Positions 52,338-61,118 of a stretch of 64,000 nucleotides of DNA are shown one piece after another. The position numbers were made by a program, and so were the translations under genes. Positions within the stretch are counted from its first letter, which is position 1. Each line of letters opens with the position of its first letter. The notes beneath the pieces were generated by a model. It did no database searches, was not told where the DNA came from, and saw nothing but the letters and a program-made list of their open reading frames with translations. The DNA is from Duganella sp. CF402 (GTDB lineage: Bacteria > Pseudomonadota > Gammaproteobacteria > Burkholderiales > Burkholderiaceae_D): NCBI RefSeq assembly GCF_900109645.1, contig NZ_FOBG01000003.1:372001-436000 (forward strand). Direction: 5' to 3'.

Positions 52338-52673
52338 ATGAAAATCGAGAACAAGGCGCTCAGCGACGCGTCGTTGCTGAATTTTTCGCCGAAGAAGAAT
52401 GGTGCGGGTGGCGATTTCGGCGCGCTGCTCAAGACGGCCGAAACCAAAAAGCCCGACGCCGCGTCCGAGCTGGAAGCCTATCTGAAAAAGCCGCTGGGTG
52501 AGCGCGTCGCTGCGGCGATCCGCAAGCAGCTCGGTATCTCGGAAGAGGAATACGCCGCCATGACGCCCGACCAGAAAAAAGCCGTCGACACCAAGGTGGC
52601 GGACCTGCTCAAGCAGAAGATGGATGAGGAAGTCGCCAAACAACAGGCGAAAGCATCATCCATGCAGTTTTAA
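52338..52673 (+). CDS. Small hypothetical protein downstream of ttcA
   Basis: This 111-aa protein has no signal peptide or membrane segment. It has a low-complexity N-terminus (LLNFSPKKNGAGGDFGALLK) and a helical, highly charged C-terminal two-thirds: LEAYLKKPLGERVAAAIRKQ, then LGISEEEYAAMTPDQKKAVD and a Lys/Glu-rich helix ending KASSMQF. ATG at 52338 follows AAAGG. It follows ttcA by 59 bp and may be cotranscribed. I do not recognise the family. Confidence 0.7.
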   Translation: MKIENKALSDASLLNFSPKKNGAGGDFGALLKTAETKKPDAASELEAYLKKPLGERVAAAIRKQLGISEEEYAAMTPDQKKAVDTKVADLLKQKMDEEVAKQQAKASSMQF

Positions 52674-52674
52674 A

Positions 52675-54447
52675 TCAGAACTTCTGCGCGGTGCGCATCA
52701 CCGGGTAGAGGTTGTAACGCTCATCCCACGAAGCGTGGCGCCTGGCGAAGAATTCCAGGCGCTTCTCCGGGCTCTTGTTGAAGGCCGCGTCGGTGTCGAG
52801 CTTCTTGCGGAACTCCTCGCGCAGCGCCGGATTGGCTTCCAGCTGGTCGCGCGCCACTTCCTCCGCCACGTAGTCCTCCATGTACTCCTTGCGCTCGAAG
52901 GCGTTATTGAATTCGCCCCACGCCAGCAGGCCGTCGGCGCCGCGCGGCTCCAGCATGGTCATCACCAGCCGCGCCTTCGGCTGCGCGATCGGCACGAACA
53001 GCGCGCCTTTCGACACCGCACGGCGCTCGCGCGCCCAATCCCCTTCCACCGCCAGCGACTGGTGGCCTTCGAACGACTGGGTGCCGAAGGTGGTCTTGGT
53101 GGCGCGGAAGGTCTCCACCTCGGCCGACATCTGGTCGTCCTTGATCACCTTGAAGTCGATGCCGTGCTGTTTCAGCTTGGCGCCGACCCAGCCCGCATCC
53201 GCCACCGGCACGATGTAGCCGCCCAGCGGCGCCTTCACGCGGAAGTCCGGCACGATTTCATCGCGCAGCGGCACGGTCCACATCTGCGGCTTGGTCTCGT
53301 CGTAGCGCGTCCACAGGCCGCCCGAAATCTCCGAATGCTCGCGCGTGTAGGCGTAGCCGGGGAACTCGATGGTCTTGCTGTTGTAGGTGGTGCGATAGCT
53401 GAGCGGGAACTCGCTGCCGCCCAGCGCCAGCGCGCGCGCGTCGGCCTGCTGCACCAGCTTCTGCCACTCCTTGCCATGCTGCGCCACTTGCGACAGCAGC
53501 GAGACGATGGTGTTGCGGGTGATGCGCACGCGGGTCGGATAGTCCTTCCACGAATGGGTTTCCACCAGCATCGCGAAGCGGTTACGCATCGGGAAGTAAC
53601 CGGTCGAGAAGCGCGGCGTCGCCATGCTGTCGATGAAGCCCGACATCGGATCGTCTTCCTTGGCGAACGAGATGTAGAACTGGCGCGGATCGGAGCCCTG
53701 CGCCTTCAGGTCGGCCATCACATTTTTCTGCAGCGCCGCGCCGGCCACTTTCAAGTCCTCGTCGCCGCCGTGCACCGGCTCCACCTGCACCGAGATATCA
53801 GGCTGGAACTTGGCGCCATCGGTCACGTGCAGGTCGATATAGGCCAGCGGATCCCAGGCGTTCACCAGCGCCAGCATGGCTTGCATCTCCGGCGCATCGG
53901 CCTTCACGTAATCGCGATTCAGATTGTAGTTCTGCGCCGTGGTGCGCCAGCCCATTTCCACCGGGCCGCGCTGGTTCGGGCGGTTGTTCTTGCCGAAGCG
54001 CTCGTGGCCGTCGACGTTGAACACCGGGACGAACAACAGCACCTGCTTGTCCAGCGCCCCCGGCGCCGCCTTGTTCTCCAGCGCTTCGCGCAGCGCCAGG
54101 AAGCCCGCATCCTTGCCGTCGATTTCACCGGCGTGGATGCCGCCCTGCACCAGCAGCACCGGCACGCCCTTCTTCTTCGCCTGCTCGGCGGTCAGCGCGC
54201 CGGTGCGCGAGACGGCCAGCGCCAGCATCGGACGGCCTTGCGGCGTGCGGCCGAATTCAAAGCAGCGCACCTGCTTCGGATACGCTTTCTGGAACTGCGC
54301 GCACAGCGCGATCACTTCGTCATAGCGGCCGGTGGCCTGGAAGCCGGAGCGCTCGGAGACGGTGCTCAGCGGAGCGGCGGCAGGTGCGGCGGCCAGCGCG
54401 GAGGTGGCGGTGGCGGCAAGGGCAAGCAGGATGGCGGAACGTTTCAT
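52675..54447 (-). CDS. Secreted M14 family zinc carboxypeptidase
   Basis: This 590-aa protein has a signal peptide (ILLALAATATSALAAAPA) and the M14 catalytic core: the HxxE zinc motif in QGGIHAGEIDGKDAGF, the third ligand in AYIDLHVTDGAKF, and GHERFGKNNRPNQRGP. A C-terminal region of about 250 residues beyond the core (from YTREHSEISGGLWTRYDE on) is shared by the long bacterial M14 peptidases. Probably periplasmic or secreted peptide degradation. It converges with the small gene at 52338, one nt apart, and follows the S41 protease gene. Confidence 0.87.
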   Translation of the reverse strand: MKRSAILLALAATATSALAAAPAAAPLSTVSERSGFQATGRYDEVIALCAQFQKAYPKQVRCFEFGRTPQGRPMLALAVSRTGALTAEQAKKKGVPVLLVQGGIHAGEIDGKDAGFLALREALENKAAPGALDKQVLLFVPVFNVDGHERFGKNNRPNQRGPVEMGWRTTAQNYNLNRDYVKADAPEMQAMLALVNAWDPLAYIDLHVTDGAKFQPDISVQVEPVHGGDEDLKVAGAALQKNVMADLKAQGSDPRQFYISFAKEDDPMSGFIDSMATPRFSTGYFPMRNRFAMLVETHSWKDYPTRVRITRNTIVSLLSQVAQHGKEWQKLVQQADARALALGGSEFPLSYRTTYNSKTIEFPGYAYTREHSEISGGLWTRYDETKPQMWTVPLRDEIVPDFRVKAPLGGYIVPVADAGWVGAKLKQHGIDFKVIKDDQMSAEVETFRATKTTFGTQSFEGHQSLAVEGDWARERRAVSKGALFVPIAQPKARLVMTMLEPRGADGLLAWGEFNNAFERKEYMEDYVAEEVARDQLEANPALREEFRKKLDTDAAFNKSPEKRLEFFARRHASWDERYNLYPVMRTAQKF

Positions 54448-54479
54448 GGTTGGACTTCCAGCGTTGGGTTAAAAAATAT

Positions 54480-56018
54480 TTAGCGATCGCGTATCGAGAT
54501 TTCCATCACCTCATGCCGCAGCGGCGTCAACGGCCCGGCCGGCGCAGCGCTGCGCAGCGCCTTGGTCGTGACAGGACAGGCGCCGGTGCTGCGGTAGCTG
54601 AGCGCCGCCGCCAGCACACCCTCGGCCGGGTCGCCCTGCGCATGCGACAGGTCGTCCGCCACGCGGCAGGTCGGCGTGAAGCCGTCGGCGTAATCGCCAA
54701 AGCCTTTGTTATTGACGCCCTGCAGTTGGATCGCAAAGTAGGTGGTGCCGCAGTTGGCCGCCGGCGTGAACGCATACGGCTTGCCGCAGGTTTCGCCGCC
54801 GATCAGGTTCACTTCCACATCCACGCCGCGCAGGCTGTTGATGACCGATTCGCTGGCCGAGCAGGTGCCGGCCGCAGTCAGCACCGTCACGCGCTTGAGG
54901 TTCAGGTACGGCAGCGCGGTGCCGGCCTTGATGGTGTTGTCCGACTTGTAGCCCAGCGCCGCCGCCTGGAACATGATGGCGGCCTGCGGCGTGGTCTTGT
55001 CGTTGTAGATCGGTTTCTCAAAGATGCGGCCGACCGTGGCTTCCGGCCCCGCGATCATATACGCCAGCTCGCTGGCGATGCTCAGCAGGCCGCCGCCGTT
55101 GTAGCGCAGGTCCAGCACCAAGTCTTTTACGCCGGCGTCCTTGAAGGACTGGATGGCGTTCACCAACTGGCCCTCGGCCACTGCATTGTGTTCGCCGAAG
55201 TTCAGATAGCCGACCTTGCCGTCCGCCGTGTCCAGCACCTTGGCCAGGCGCACCGGCGGGATGGCCAGCTTGCGCGCAGCCAGCGTGGCCTGCATCACCG
55301 TGCCGTTACGGCTCCAGGACAGCAGGTGGCTCTCGCCTTCCGCCTTGGGCGCCAGTGCCGCGCTGATGGTGGCCTTGGCTTCGCTCGATGTATCGCTGAC
55401 GGCAGCGCCGTCCGCCGACACCAGGCTGTCGCCGCGCTGCATGCCGGCCAGCGCCGCCGGCGATCCCGGTTCGACCATGCCGATGGTGTAGATGCGCGAC
55501 AGCGCGGCGTCGTTGTTGCGCAGCCAGGTCAGGCCGTAGCCGAGCGCCACGCCGGACGAATTCAGCGCTTCCCAGGTCGCAGTGGGATAGGTGAAGTGGA
55601 AGCGGTCCTTGGGCCGGCCCGACGCAGTGACGGCCGAGGTTTTCAGCTGCGCGAAATAATCGATTGCGGTGCTGTAGTCCGCCATGTTCAGGTTGGCCGG
55701 AATTTCGCGATACCACAGATAGGTGGCGTCGAAGAAGGAGTGCAGCCAGCGCATTTCCTCGTTCAGCGTACCTTGCACGTCCGGATAGCCGGTGCCGCGC
55801 GGCGCGGCGCAGTGGTTGAGCAGGGTGTGCCACTCGGGCAGCGACGGCGTGGTCGGATCGGTCGGCGTGGTGGGCGTGGTCGGATCCGTGGGCGTGGTCG
55901 GCGCGGTGGGCTCGGTCGGCGTGGTCGGTGTCGCCGGCGTCGTCCCGGACGAGCCGCCGCAGCCTGCCAGCAGCGCTGCCGTTACCGCAGCGCCGGATAA
56001 AAGGAAGTGAAATTTCAT
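54480..56018 (-). CDS. S41 family protease lipoprotein with Thr-Pro repeat linker
   Basis: This 512-aa protein has a lipobox (LLAGC) with acylated Cys near residue 20. A spacer of repeated TPT/DPT units (about 27-58) follows, encoded by a degenerate tandem DNA repeat near 55850-55935. A PDZ domain (about 165-250, MVEPGSPAALAGMQRGDSLV) comes next, then the tail-specific protease core with the likely catalytic serine in GTCSASESV and lysine in GETCGKPY. VLDLRYNGGGLLS is diagnostic. The spacer probably holds the enzyme away from the outer membrane. It sits upstream of the M14 gene on the same strand. Confidence 0.9.
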   Translation of the reverse strand: MKFHFLLSGAAVTAALLAGCGGSSGTTPATPTTPTEPTAPTTPTDPTTPTTPTDPTTPSLPEWHTLLNHCAAPRGTGYPDVQGTLNEEMRWLHSFFDATYLWYREIPANLNMADYSTAIDYFAQLKTSAVTASGRPKDRFHFTYPTATWEALNSSGVALGYGLTWLRNNDAALSRIYTIGMVEPGSPAALAGMQRGDSLVSADGAAVSDTSSEAKATISAALAPKAEGESHLLSWSRNGTVMQATLAARKLAIPPVRLAKVLDTADGKVGYLNFGEHNAVAEGQLVNAIQSFKDAGVKDLVLDLRYNGGGLLSIASELAYMIAGPEATVGRIFEKPIYNDKTTPQAAIMFQAAALGYKSDNTIKAGTALPYLNLKRVTVLTAAGTCSASESVINSLRGVDVEVNLIGGETCGKPYAFTPAANCGTTYFAIQLQGVNNKGFGDYADGFTPTCRVADDLSHAQGDPAEGVLAAALSYRSTGACPVTTKALRSAAPAGPLTPLRHEVMEISIRDR

Positions 56019-56069
56019 TCAAGAATTATATCTGCGCCTGCCGCCGGCAATGCCAAGGTTACAATCTTC

Positions 56070-56987
56070 TTACAAATTACTTTGCAGGTCGGGATCGTGG
56101 CGCAGCAGCGCCGCCAGCCAGTCGGCAAACACGCGCAGGCGCGGCGAGGACATGCGGCCCTGCGGATACAGCAGCGAGATCGGCATCGGCGGCGGCGGCG
56201 TGTCGGCCAGCACTTCGACCAGCGCGCCGCTGGCCAAGTGGTCGCGCACCTGATACGCCGCCGCCTGCGCCAGTCCCAGTCCCTGCAAGGCGCAGCTGAC
56301 ATTGGCCTCGGCGTCGTTGACGGCAATCGCGCCCGGAATGGCGGTAATCATCACGCTGCCCTCCACCACGAAATCCCAGTCGTAGGGACGACCGGTGCGG
56401 CCGGAGAAGTGCATCACGCCGCGATGCGCGCTCAAGTCGCTCCACGCCTGAGGCACGCCGTGCGCCGCCAGGTAGGCCGGCGAGGCACAGGTGAGGCAGC
56501 GCATGCCGCCCAGCGGCCGCGCGATCATGGCGGAATCCTGCAGCACACCCACGCGCAGCGAACAGTCCAGCCCTTGCTCGGTCAGGTCTTGCACCCGCTC
56601 GTTCAAGCTCAGTACCAGATCGACTTCGGGATAGGCGCGGCAAAAGTCGGCAATGTGCGGCACCACGGCGTAGCGGCCGAAGGTGCCGGGCAGTTCGACC
56701 CGTAGCTTGCCGCGCGGCTGACCGCCGCCCTGCCCCCGGTACGTCCCTTCGGCATCTTCCACCGCCTGCAAAATCTCGAGGCACTTGCGGAAGTAGTCGG
56801 CGCCATCCGGCGTCAGCGACAGGCGGCGCGTGGTCCGCTGCAGCAACTGAGTGCCGAGGAAGGCTTCCAGCTTCTTGATGGTGGCGGTGAGCGCGGCGCG
56901 CGGCAGGTCCAGCGTCTCGGCGGCCTTGGTGTAGCTGTTGGCCTCGACGATGCGGACGAAAGCCTGCATGGCTTTGAGTCGGTCCAT
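56070..56987 (-). CDS. LysR-family transcriptional regulator
   Basis: This 305-aa protein has an N-terminal winged HTH (FVRIVEANSYTKAAETLDLP then ALTATIKKLEAFLGTQLLQR) and a substrate-binding domain of the CrgA/PBP2 type. It diverges from an MFS transporter gene with a 15-bp perfect dyad just before its own start. It probably autoregulates and controls the transporter; the inducer is unknown. Confidence 0.9.
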   Translation of the reverse strand: MDRLKAMQAFVRIVEANSYTKAAETLDLPRAALTATIKKLEAFLGTQLLQRTTRRLSLTPDGADYFRKCLEILQAVEDAEGTYRGQGGGQPRGKLRVELPGTFGRYAVVPHIADFCRAYPEVDLVLSLNERVQDLTEQGLDCSLRVGVLQDSAMIARPLGGMRCLTCASPAYLAAHGVPQAWSDLSAHRGVMHFSGRTGRPYDWDFVVEGSVMITAIPGAIAVNDAEANVSCALQGLGLAQAAAYQVRDHLASGALVEVLADTPPPPMPISLLYPQGRMSSPRLRVFADWLAALLRHDPDLQSNL

Positions 56988-56992
56988 GATTG

Positions 56993-57026
56993 TTCACATA
57001 ATGTGAAAAGTATAGGTGCATTATGC
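56993..57026. promoter_or_regulatory. LysR-type operator dyads
   Basis: TTCACAT-A-ATGTGAA (56993-57007) is a perfect 7-bp dyad fitting the T-N11-A rule. It begins 6 nt upstream of the LysR start codon, so binding would block its own expression. A second short dyad GCAT-T-ATGC lies at 57018-57026. Confidence 0.6.
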
Positions 57027-57091
57027 CCTAATTATCTTTACCCAGCTTTTGCCTACACTTTGCTCATCGAGATACCCACTGGAGAACCATC

Positions 57092-58318
57092 ATGAGCAAA
57101 CAAGAAGACATCAGCCCTGGCATGGTCATGCTGCTGGCCACGGCGACCGGCCTGATCGTGGCCAGCCTGTATTACGCGCAAACGCTGGTCGGCCCGATCA
57201 GCGCCTCCACCGGCCTGTCGCCCGAAGCGGCGGGCCTGATCGTGACACTGACGCAGATCGGCTACTGTCTCGGCCTGCTGTTCATCGTGCCGCTGGGTGA
57301 CCTGCTGGAAAACCGCCGCCTGATCTTCACCGGCCTGCTGTTCACCGCCACCATGCTGGTGCTGGCCGCGATCAGCAACAGCGCGTGGATGTTCCTGATC
57401 GCCGCGCTGGGCATTGGCCTCGGCTCGGTGGCGGCGCAGATCGTGGTGCCGTTTGCGGCCCACCTGTCGCAAGAAGCCAAGCGCGGCGAGACGGTCGGTA
57501 AAGTAGTCAGCGGCTTGTTCCTGGGCGTGATGCTGTCGCGTCCTGCGGCCAGCCTGATCGCCGACGCCACCAGCTGGCACGTGGTATTCGGCGGCGCCGC
57601 CGTGATCGTGACCGTGCTGGCCTTCGTGCTGCGCGCCAAACTGCCGCAGCGCATGCCGAACCACCACATCACCTATCCGAAGCTGCTTGGCTCCTTGTGG
57701 CACCTGTTCCTGCAAACGCCAGTGCTGCGCCGCCGCGCCGCGTATCACGCCGGCCTGTTTGGCTCCTTCAGCCTGTTCTGGACCGTGACGCCGCTGATGC
57801 TGGCCGGTCCGACCTTCCACCTGTCGCAAACCGGCATTGCGGTGTTTGCGCTGGTCGGCATGGCGGGCGCCATCGCCTCGCCTGTCGCCGGCAAGCTGGC
57901 GGACAAAGGCCACACGCTGGTGGCGACCGCCGTTGCGCTGGTGTTGGGTATTGTGGGATTTACGCTGCCGATGATTGCGCCCGGTTCGCGCGAAGTGGCG
58001 CTGGCACTGCTGGTGATCGCATCGATCGTGCTGGATATGGGGGTGGCGGCCAACCTGGTGCTGGGTCAGCGCGCCATCTTCACGCTGGGTGCGGAAGTGC
58101 GCAGCCGATTGAACGGCGTCTACTTCGCGGTGTTCTTCGCCGGTGGCGCGCTGGGATCGGCGCTGGGCGGCTGGATGTACGCCGCCCACGGCTGGCACGC
58201 CGCGCTGTTGACCGGTGCTGCGTTCAACGGCGCGGCGCTGCTGTACTGGATTACCGAGTGGCTTAGCCGCCGAAGTGGTAGTTCAGCTCAACCCAGCCTT
58301 GACGGCCAACCGGGCTGA
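57092..58318 (+). CDS. MFS transporter, drug/arabinose-exporter type
   Basis: This 408-aa protein has twelve predicted helices. The A-motif is replaced by LGDLLENRRLIF and a second loop reads GKLADKGH. SLYYAQTLVGPISASTGLS near the N-terminus is usual for this exporter subgroup. GGAG lies upstream of the ATG. Divergent from the LysR gene, so probably its target. The last 56 nt overlap the 3' end of the convergent TonB receptor gene. Confidence 0.88.
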   Translation: MSKQEDISPGMVMLLATATGLIVASLYYAQTLVGPISASTGLSPEAAGLIVTLTQIGYCLGLLFIVPLGDLLENRRLIFTGLLFTATMLVLAAISNSAWMFLIAALGIGLGSVAAQIVVPFAAHLSQEAKRGETVGKVVSGLFLGVMLSRPAASLIADATSWHVVFGGAAVIVTVLAFVLRAKLPQRMPNHHITYPKLLGSLWHLFLQTPVLRRRAAYHAGLFGSFSLFWTVTPLMLAGPTFHLSQTGIAVFALVGMAGAIASPVAGKLADKGHTLVATAVALVLGIVGFTLPMIAPGSREVALALLVIASIVLDMGVAANLVLGQRAIFTLGAEVRSRLNGVYFAVFFAGGALGSALGGWMYAAHGWHAALLTGAAFNGAALLYWITEWLSRRSGSSAQPSLDGQPG

Positions 58319-60962
58319 AATTACCAACCGGGTAGTACGGCCAGCCGGCGCTGTTGTCGGCCTTGACCTGGTTGAACAGGTTGTTCACCGCCACCGACAA
58401 GGTGGTGCGTTCATTCAGGCGGTACACCACGCTGGCGTTGATCAACGTGGTCGGCGTCAGGAAAGCGTCGCCGGCCGCGTTAGGCGCTTTGCCGTAGCGC
58501 TGGAAGAACAAGGTGTTCGACCATTTGCCGTTGTTCCAGGTCACGCTGGCATTCAGCTTGTCGCGCCAGTCGTAGTTGGTCAGGTCTTCCAGATCGTCGT
58601 TCAGCGCATCTCCGGCAAACTGGCGCGAGTGCTTGTTCAGCGTCTTCGAGTAGTTGACCTTGGTGATGACGTTGCCGTAGTCCTTGGTGCGGAACACGTA
58701 CTTGCCCGAGATGTCGATGCCATCCACGCTGGTGGTGGCCGCGTTGATCGGGTTGACCAGGATCGACTTGATCTCGCCCGGCTTGTTCAGCGCATTGTCC
58801 GGGTAGCGGGTAATACGCGAAATCGCATCGGCGCAAGTCGGAGAAGTCAGGTCGCCCTTGATGCGGCAAGCCGCTTCGTCTCGCAGCAGATTGTCGGCGC
58901 TAAGATTGGTGACCAGGTCGCCGATCTTGATGTTCCAGTAGTCCAGCGATACATCGAAGTCCGCGCTAGGTGACCACACGATACCGAGGCCGGTCGAACG
59001 TCCCTTCTCGGAGCGCAGGTCCTTGCTGCCGGTCTGCACGTAATCGGCGCCCGGCGAGTAGTTGGCGAACTCGCAGTCGGCCACCGCCTGGCCGGCCTTG
59101 GCGCAGCGGTAGTAGTCGGTGGTGGACGAGTAGTAGCCGGTGCCGCGTGCCTTGAAGATGTAGTTCATGTCCGGCGCGCGGAAGCTGGTGGCGTAAGTGC
59201 CGCGCACCAGCAGCTGCTGGACCGGACGCCATTCCACACCGCCGTTGTAGGTGAACTTGCCGTCATCGCGGCCCGCGAAGCTGTACTTGTCGTAGCGGCC
59301 CGCCAGCGTGGCGTTGATCGACTGGATCACCGGGATATTGGCTTCCACACCGGCCGCGTAACGCTTGCGGGTACCGGCGGTAACGTCAGCGCCGGTGAGG
59401 GCGTTGAAGTAGCCCTGGTTGATACGCGCGTCAGGCGTATTTGAGAAGCCCTGCTTGCCAAGCTCCGCGACCGCCGCCACCTTGACCGGACCGGCCGGCA
59501 GTTCGAAGGCATCGCCGTTGGCCGACAGGCTCAGGGTGTTGGTCCACGACTTGTCGTCGCTGACAGACGCGCCGGTGATGGAGTTGAACTCCTGCGGCGT
59601 CAAGCGCTTGGTCAGGCGCGCCGGATCAGGTGCGTAGATTGCCACGCCGTTCTTGTCCACGCCCAGTTGCGGGCCGAGGAAGAAGCTGTCGATCGTCGAC
59701 AACGCACGCGGACGATGGTCCTGGCTCTTGTACAGCGAAGCGGTGTAGCCGGCTTCATAATTCCAGCTGGTGCCCGGAATGACGCCGCGCGCGCCGAACG
59801 ACAGCGAGCTGGCCTGGTCATCCCAGTAGCGGTTGTAGCGCTCCACGCCGCCCATTTCTTCCGGCGAGATGTAGCGGTTCCATGCCTCGTAGGCGTTGGT
59901 GTTCTGGTTCCAGAAGTAGGAATCGGTCAGCGAGCGCGAGGTCCACGACGGGCCACGCGTGTTGTTGGTGCTGCGGTTCTGGCCGAACAGTGCTTCCGCG
60001 TACAGCGTGGTCTCCGGCGACAGCTCGTAATTGGCGCTGCCGAACACGTTCTGGCTGCTGTTCTTGGTCTGCGTGGTCCAGTAGGTTGGGCCGACTTTCG
60101 GGCTGGCGCAGTAGCTGCCTGCCTTGGCCGTGTACTTCACCGTGCTGCCGCCGAACATATCGCCGATCGCCGAGCAGGTGTCGCCCAGGTCGACATACTT
60201 GCCGGTGCTGACGTTCTTGCGGCCAAGGACCGAGGTCGGCGCCACGCCGGTTTTCGCGGCCATGAAATCGCGGTCGGCGCTCCACAGCGGATCGCGTTCC
60301 AGCAGTTCGACGCTAAACAGCGTATTCAGCTTGTCGAAGCTCTTACCACCGGTGAACTGCAGGCGCTGGTCGCCAGCGCCGCCGCGCGAGGTGCCGCCGG
60401 CCTTCAGGTTGATGTCGTAGCCATCCGCCTTCTTCTTCAGGATGATGTTGACCACGCCGGCCACCGCGTCCGAGCCGTAGACGGCCGAGGCGCCGCCGCT
60501 CAGGATTTCAATGCGCTCCACCACGCTCGATGGAATATTGGCCAGGTTGGTGAAATTGACCGTGCCGTCATAGGCGATCGGGAAATCGGCCATGCGGCGG
60601 CCGTTCAGCAGCACCAGCGTGTGATTCGGGCCGAGGCCGCGCAGGCTGATGGCATTGGCGGACGGCGTGAAGGTATTGCCGTAGTCGGCGCCCTGCACGA
60701 AGCCGCTGTTCTGGGTCTGGTTGGTCAGGGCGTCGAAGACGTTGCGGTAGCCCTGCTTGGTGATGTCGTCGGCGGTAATGACGGTGACGGCCGACGGGCC
60801 TTCCGTACCGGCGCGCGGAATACGCGAACCGGTGATCACGACAGCCGGCGGCGTGGTAGCCGCCACAGCATCCTGCGCCAGCACCTGGGTAGGGCCGGCC
60901 ACGCCGCACAGCAGCGCGATAGCGCCTGCCGCCAGCGGGTTCAATTTGAATTTTATTGTCAT
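58263..60962 (-). CDS. TonB-dependent receptor, outer membrane
   Basis: This 899-aa receptor has a signal peptide ending VLAQDA, a TonB-box region (AVVITGSRIPRAG), a plug with TADDITKQGYRNVFDALTNQ, LRGLGPNHTLVLLNGRRMAD and RIEILSGGASAVYGSDAVAG, then the beta barrel. The C-terminus reads ELNYHFGG, so the usual terminal aromatic residue is followed by two glycines. The GSRI and GASAVYGSDAVAGVVNI motifs are common in the broad class not specific for iron. Its substrate is unknown. Its 3' end overlaps the MFS gene. Confidence 0.92.
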   Translation of the reverse strand: MTIKFKLNPLAAGAIALLCGVAGPTQVLAQDAVAATTPPAVVITGSRIPRAGTEGPSAVTVITADDITKQGYRNVFDALTNQTQNSGFVQGADYGNTFTPSANAISLRGLGPNHTLVLLNGRRMADFPIAYDGTVNFTNLANIPSSVVERIEILSGGASAVYGSDAVAGVVNIILKKKADGYDINLKAGGTSRGGAGDQRLQFTGGKSFDKLNTLFSVELLERDPLWSADRDFMAAKTGVAPTSVLGRKNVSTGKYVDLGDTCSAIGDMFGGSTVKYTAKAGSYCASPKVGPTYWTTQTKNSSQNVFGSANYELSPETTLYAEALFGQNRSTNNTRGPSWTSRSLTDSYFWNQNTNAYEAWNRYISPEEMGGVERYNRYWDDQASSLSFGARGVIPGTSWNYEAGYTASLYKSQDHRPRALSTIDSFFLGPQLGVDKNGVAIYAPDPARLTKRLTPQEFNSITGASVSDDKSWTNTLSLSANGDAFELPAGPVKVAAVAELGKQGFSNTPDARINQGYFNALTGADVTAGTRKRYAAGVEANIPVIQSINATLAGRYDKYSFAGRDDGKFTYNGGVEWRPVQQLLVRGTYATSFRAPDMNYIFKARGTGYYSSTTDYYRCAKAGQAVADCEFANYSPGADYVQTGSKDLRSEKGRSTGLGIVWSPSADFDVSLDYWNIKIGDLVTNLSADNLLRDEAACRIKGDLTSPTCADAISRITRYPDNALNKPGEIKSILVNPINAATTSVDGIDISGKYVFRTKDYGNVITKVNYSKTLNKHSRQFAGDALNDDLEDLTNYDWRDKLNASVTWNNGKWSNTLFFQRYGKAPNAAGDAFLTPTTLINASVVYRLNERTTLSVAVNNLFNQVKADNSAGWPYYPVGNFSPVGRQGWVELNYHFGG

Positions 60963-61050
60963 TGAAGTGGTCCAGATTTGTAAAAGGCTGCCACCTTAAC
61001 AAGTACGACCACAATACTGAACGAATGTTTTGTTACTAGCTTATTCAGTT

Positions 61051-61069
61051 ATGCACTATTTGGGTGCAT
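61051..61069. promoter_or_regulatory. Inverted repeat ATGCAC-N7-GTGCAT
   Basis: A perfect 6-bp dyad with 7-bp spacer lies 89 bp upstream of the TonB receptor start and 4 bp from the IorAB terminator. It could be an operator for the receptor. Confidence 0.35.
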
Positions 61070-61072
61070 GAT

Positions 61073-61098
61073 AAAAAAGCCGGGGATTACCCCCGGCT
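61073..61098 (-). terminator. Intrinsic terminator of the indolepyruvate oxidoreductase gene
   Basis: GCCGGGG and CCCCGGC form a stem with a 5-nt loop, followed on the minus strand by six T residues. It lies 20 bp after the stop codon. Confidence 0.88.
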
Positions 61099-61118
61099 CG
61101 GTCAAGAATAGCAAAATT

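Noticed and set aside
55850..55935. Possible CRISPR or satellite array
   Set aside because: The repeats are in frame, degenerate and encode the Thr-Pro linker of the S41 lipoprotein; there are no spacers.
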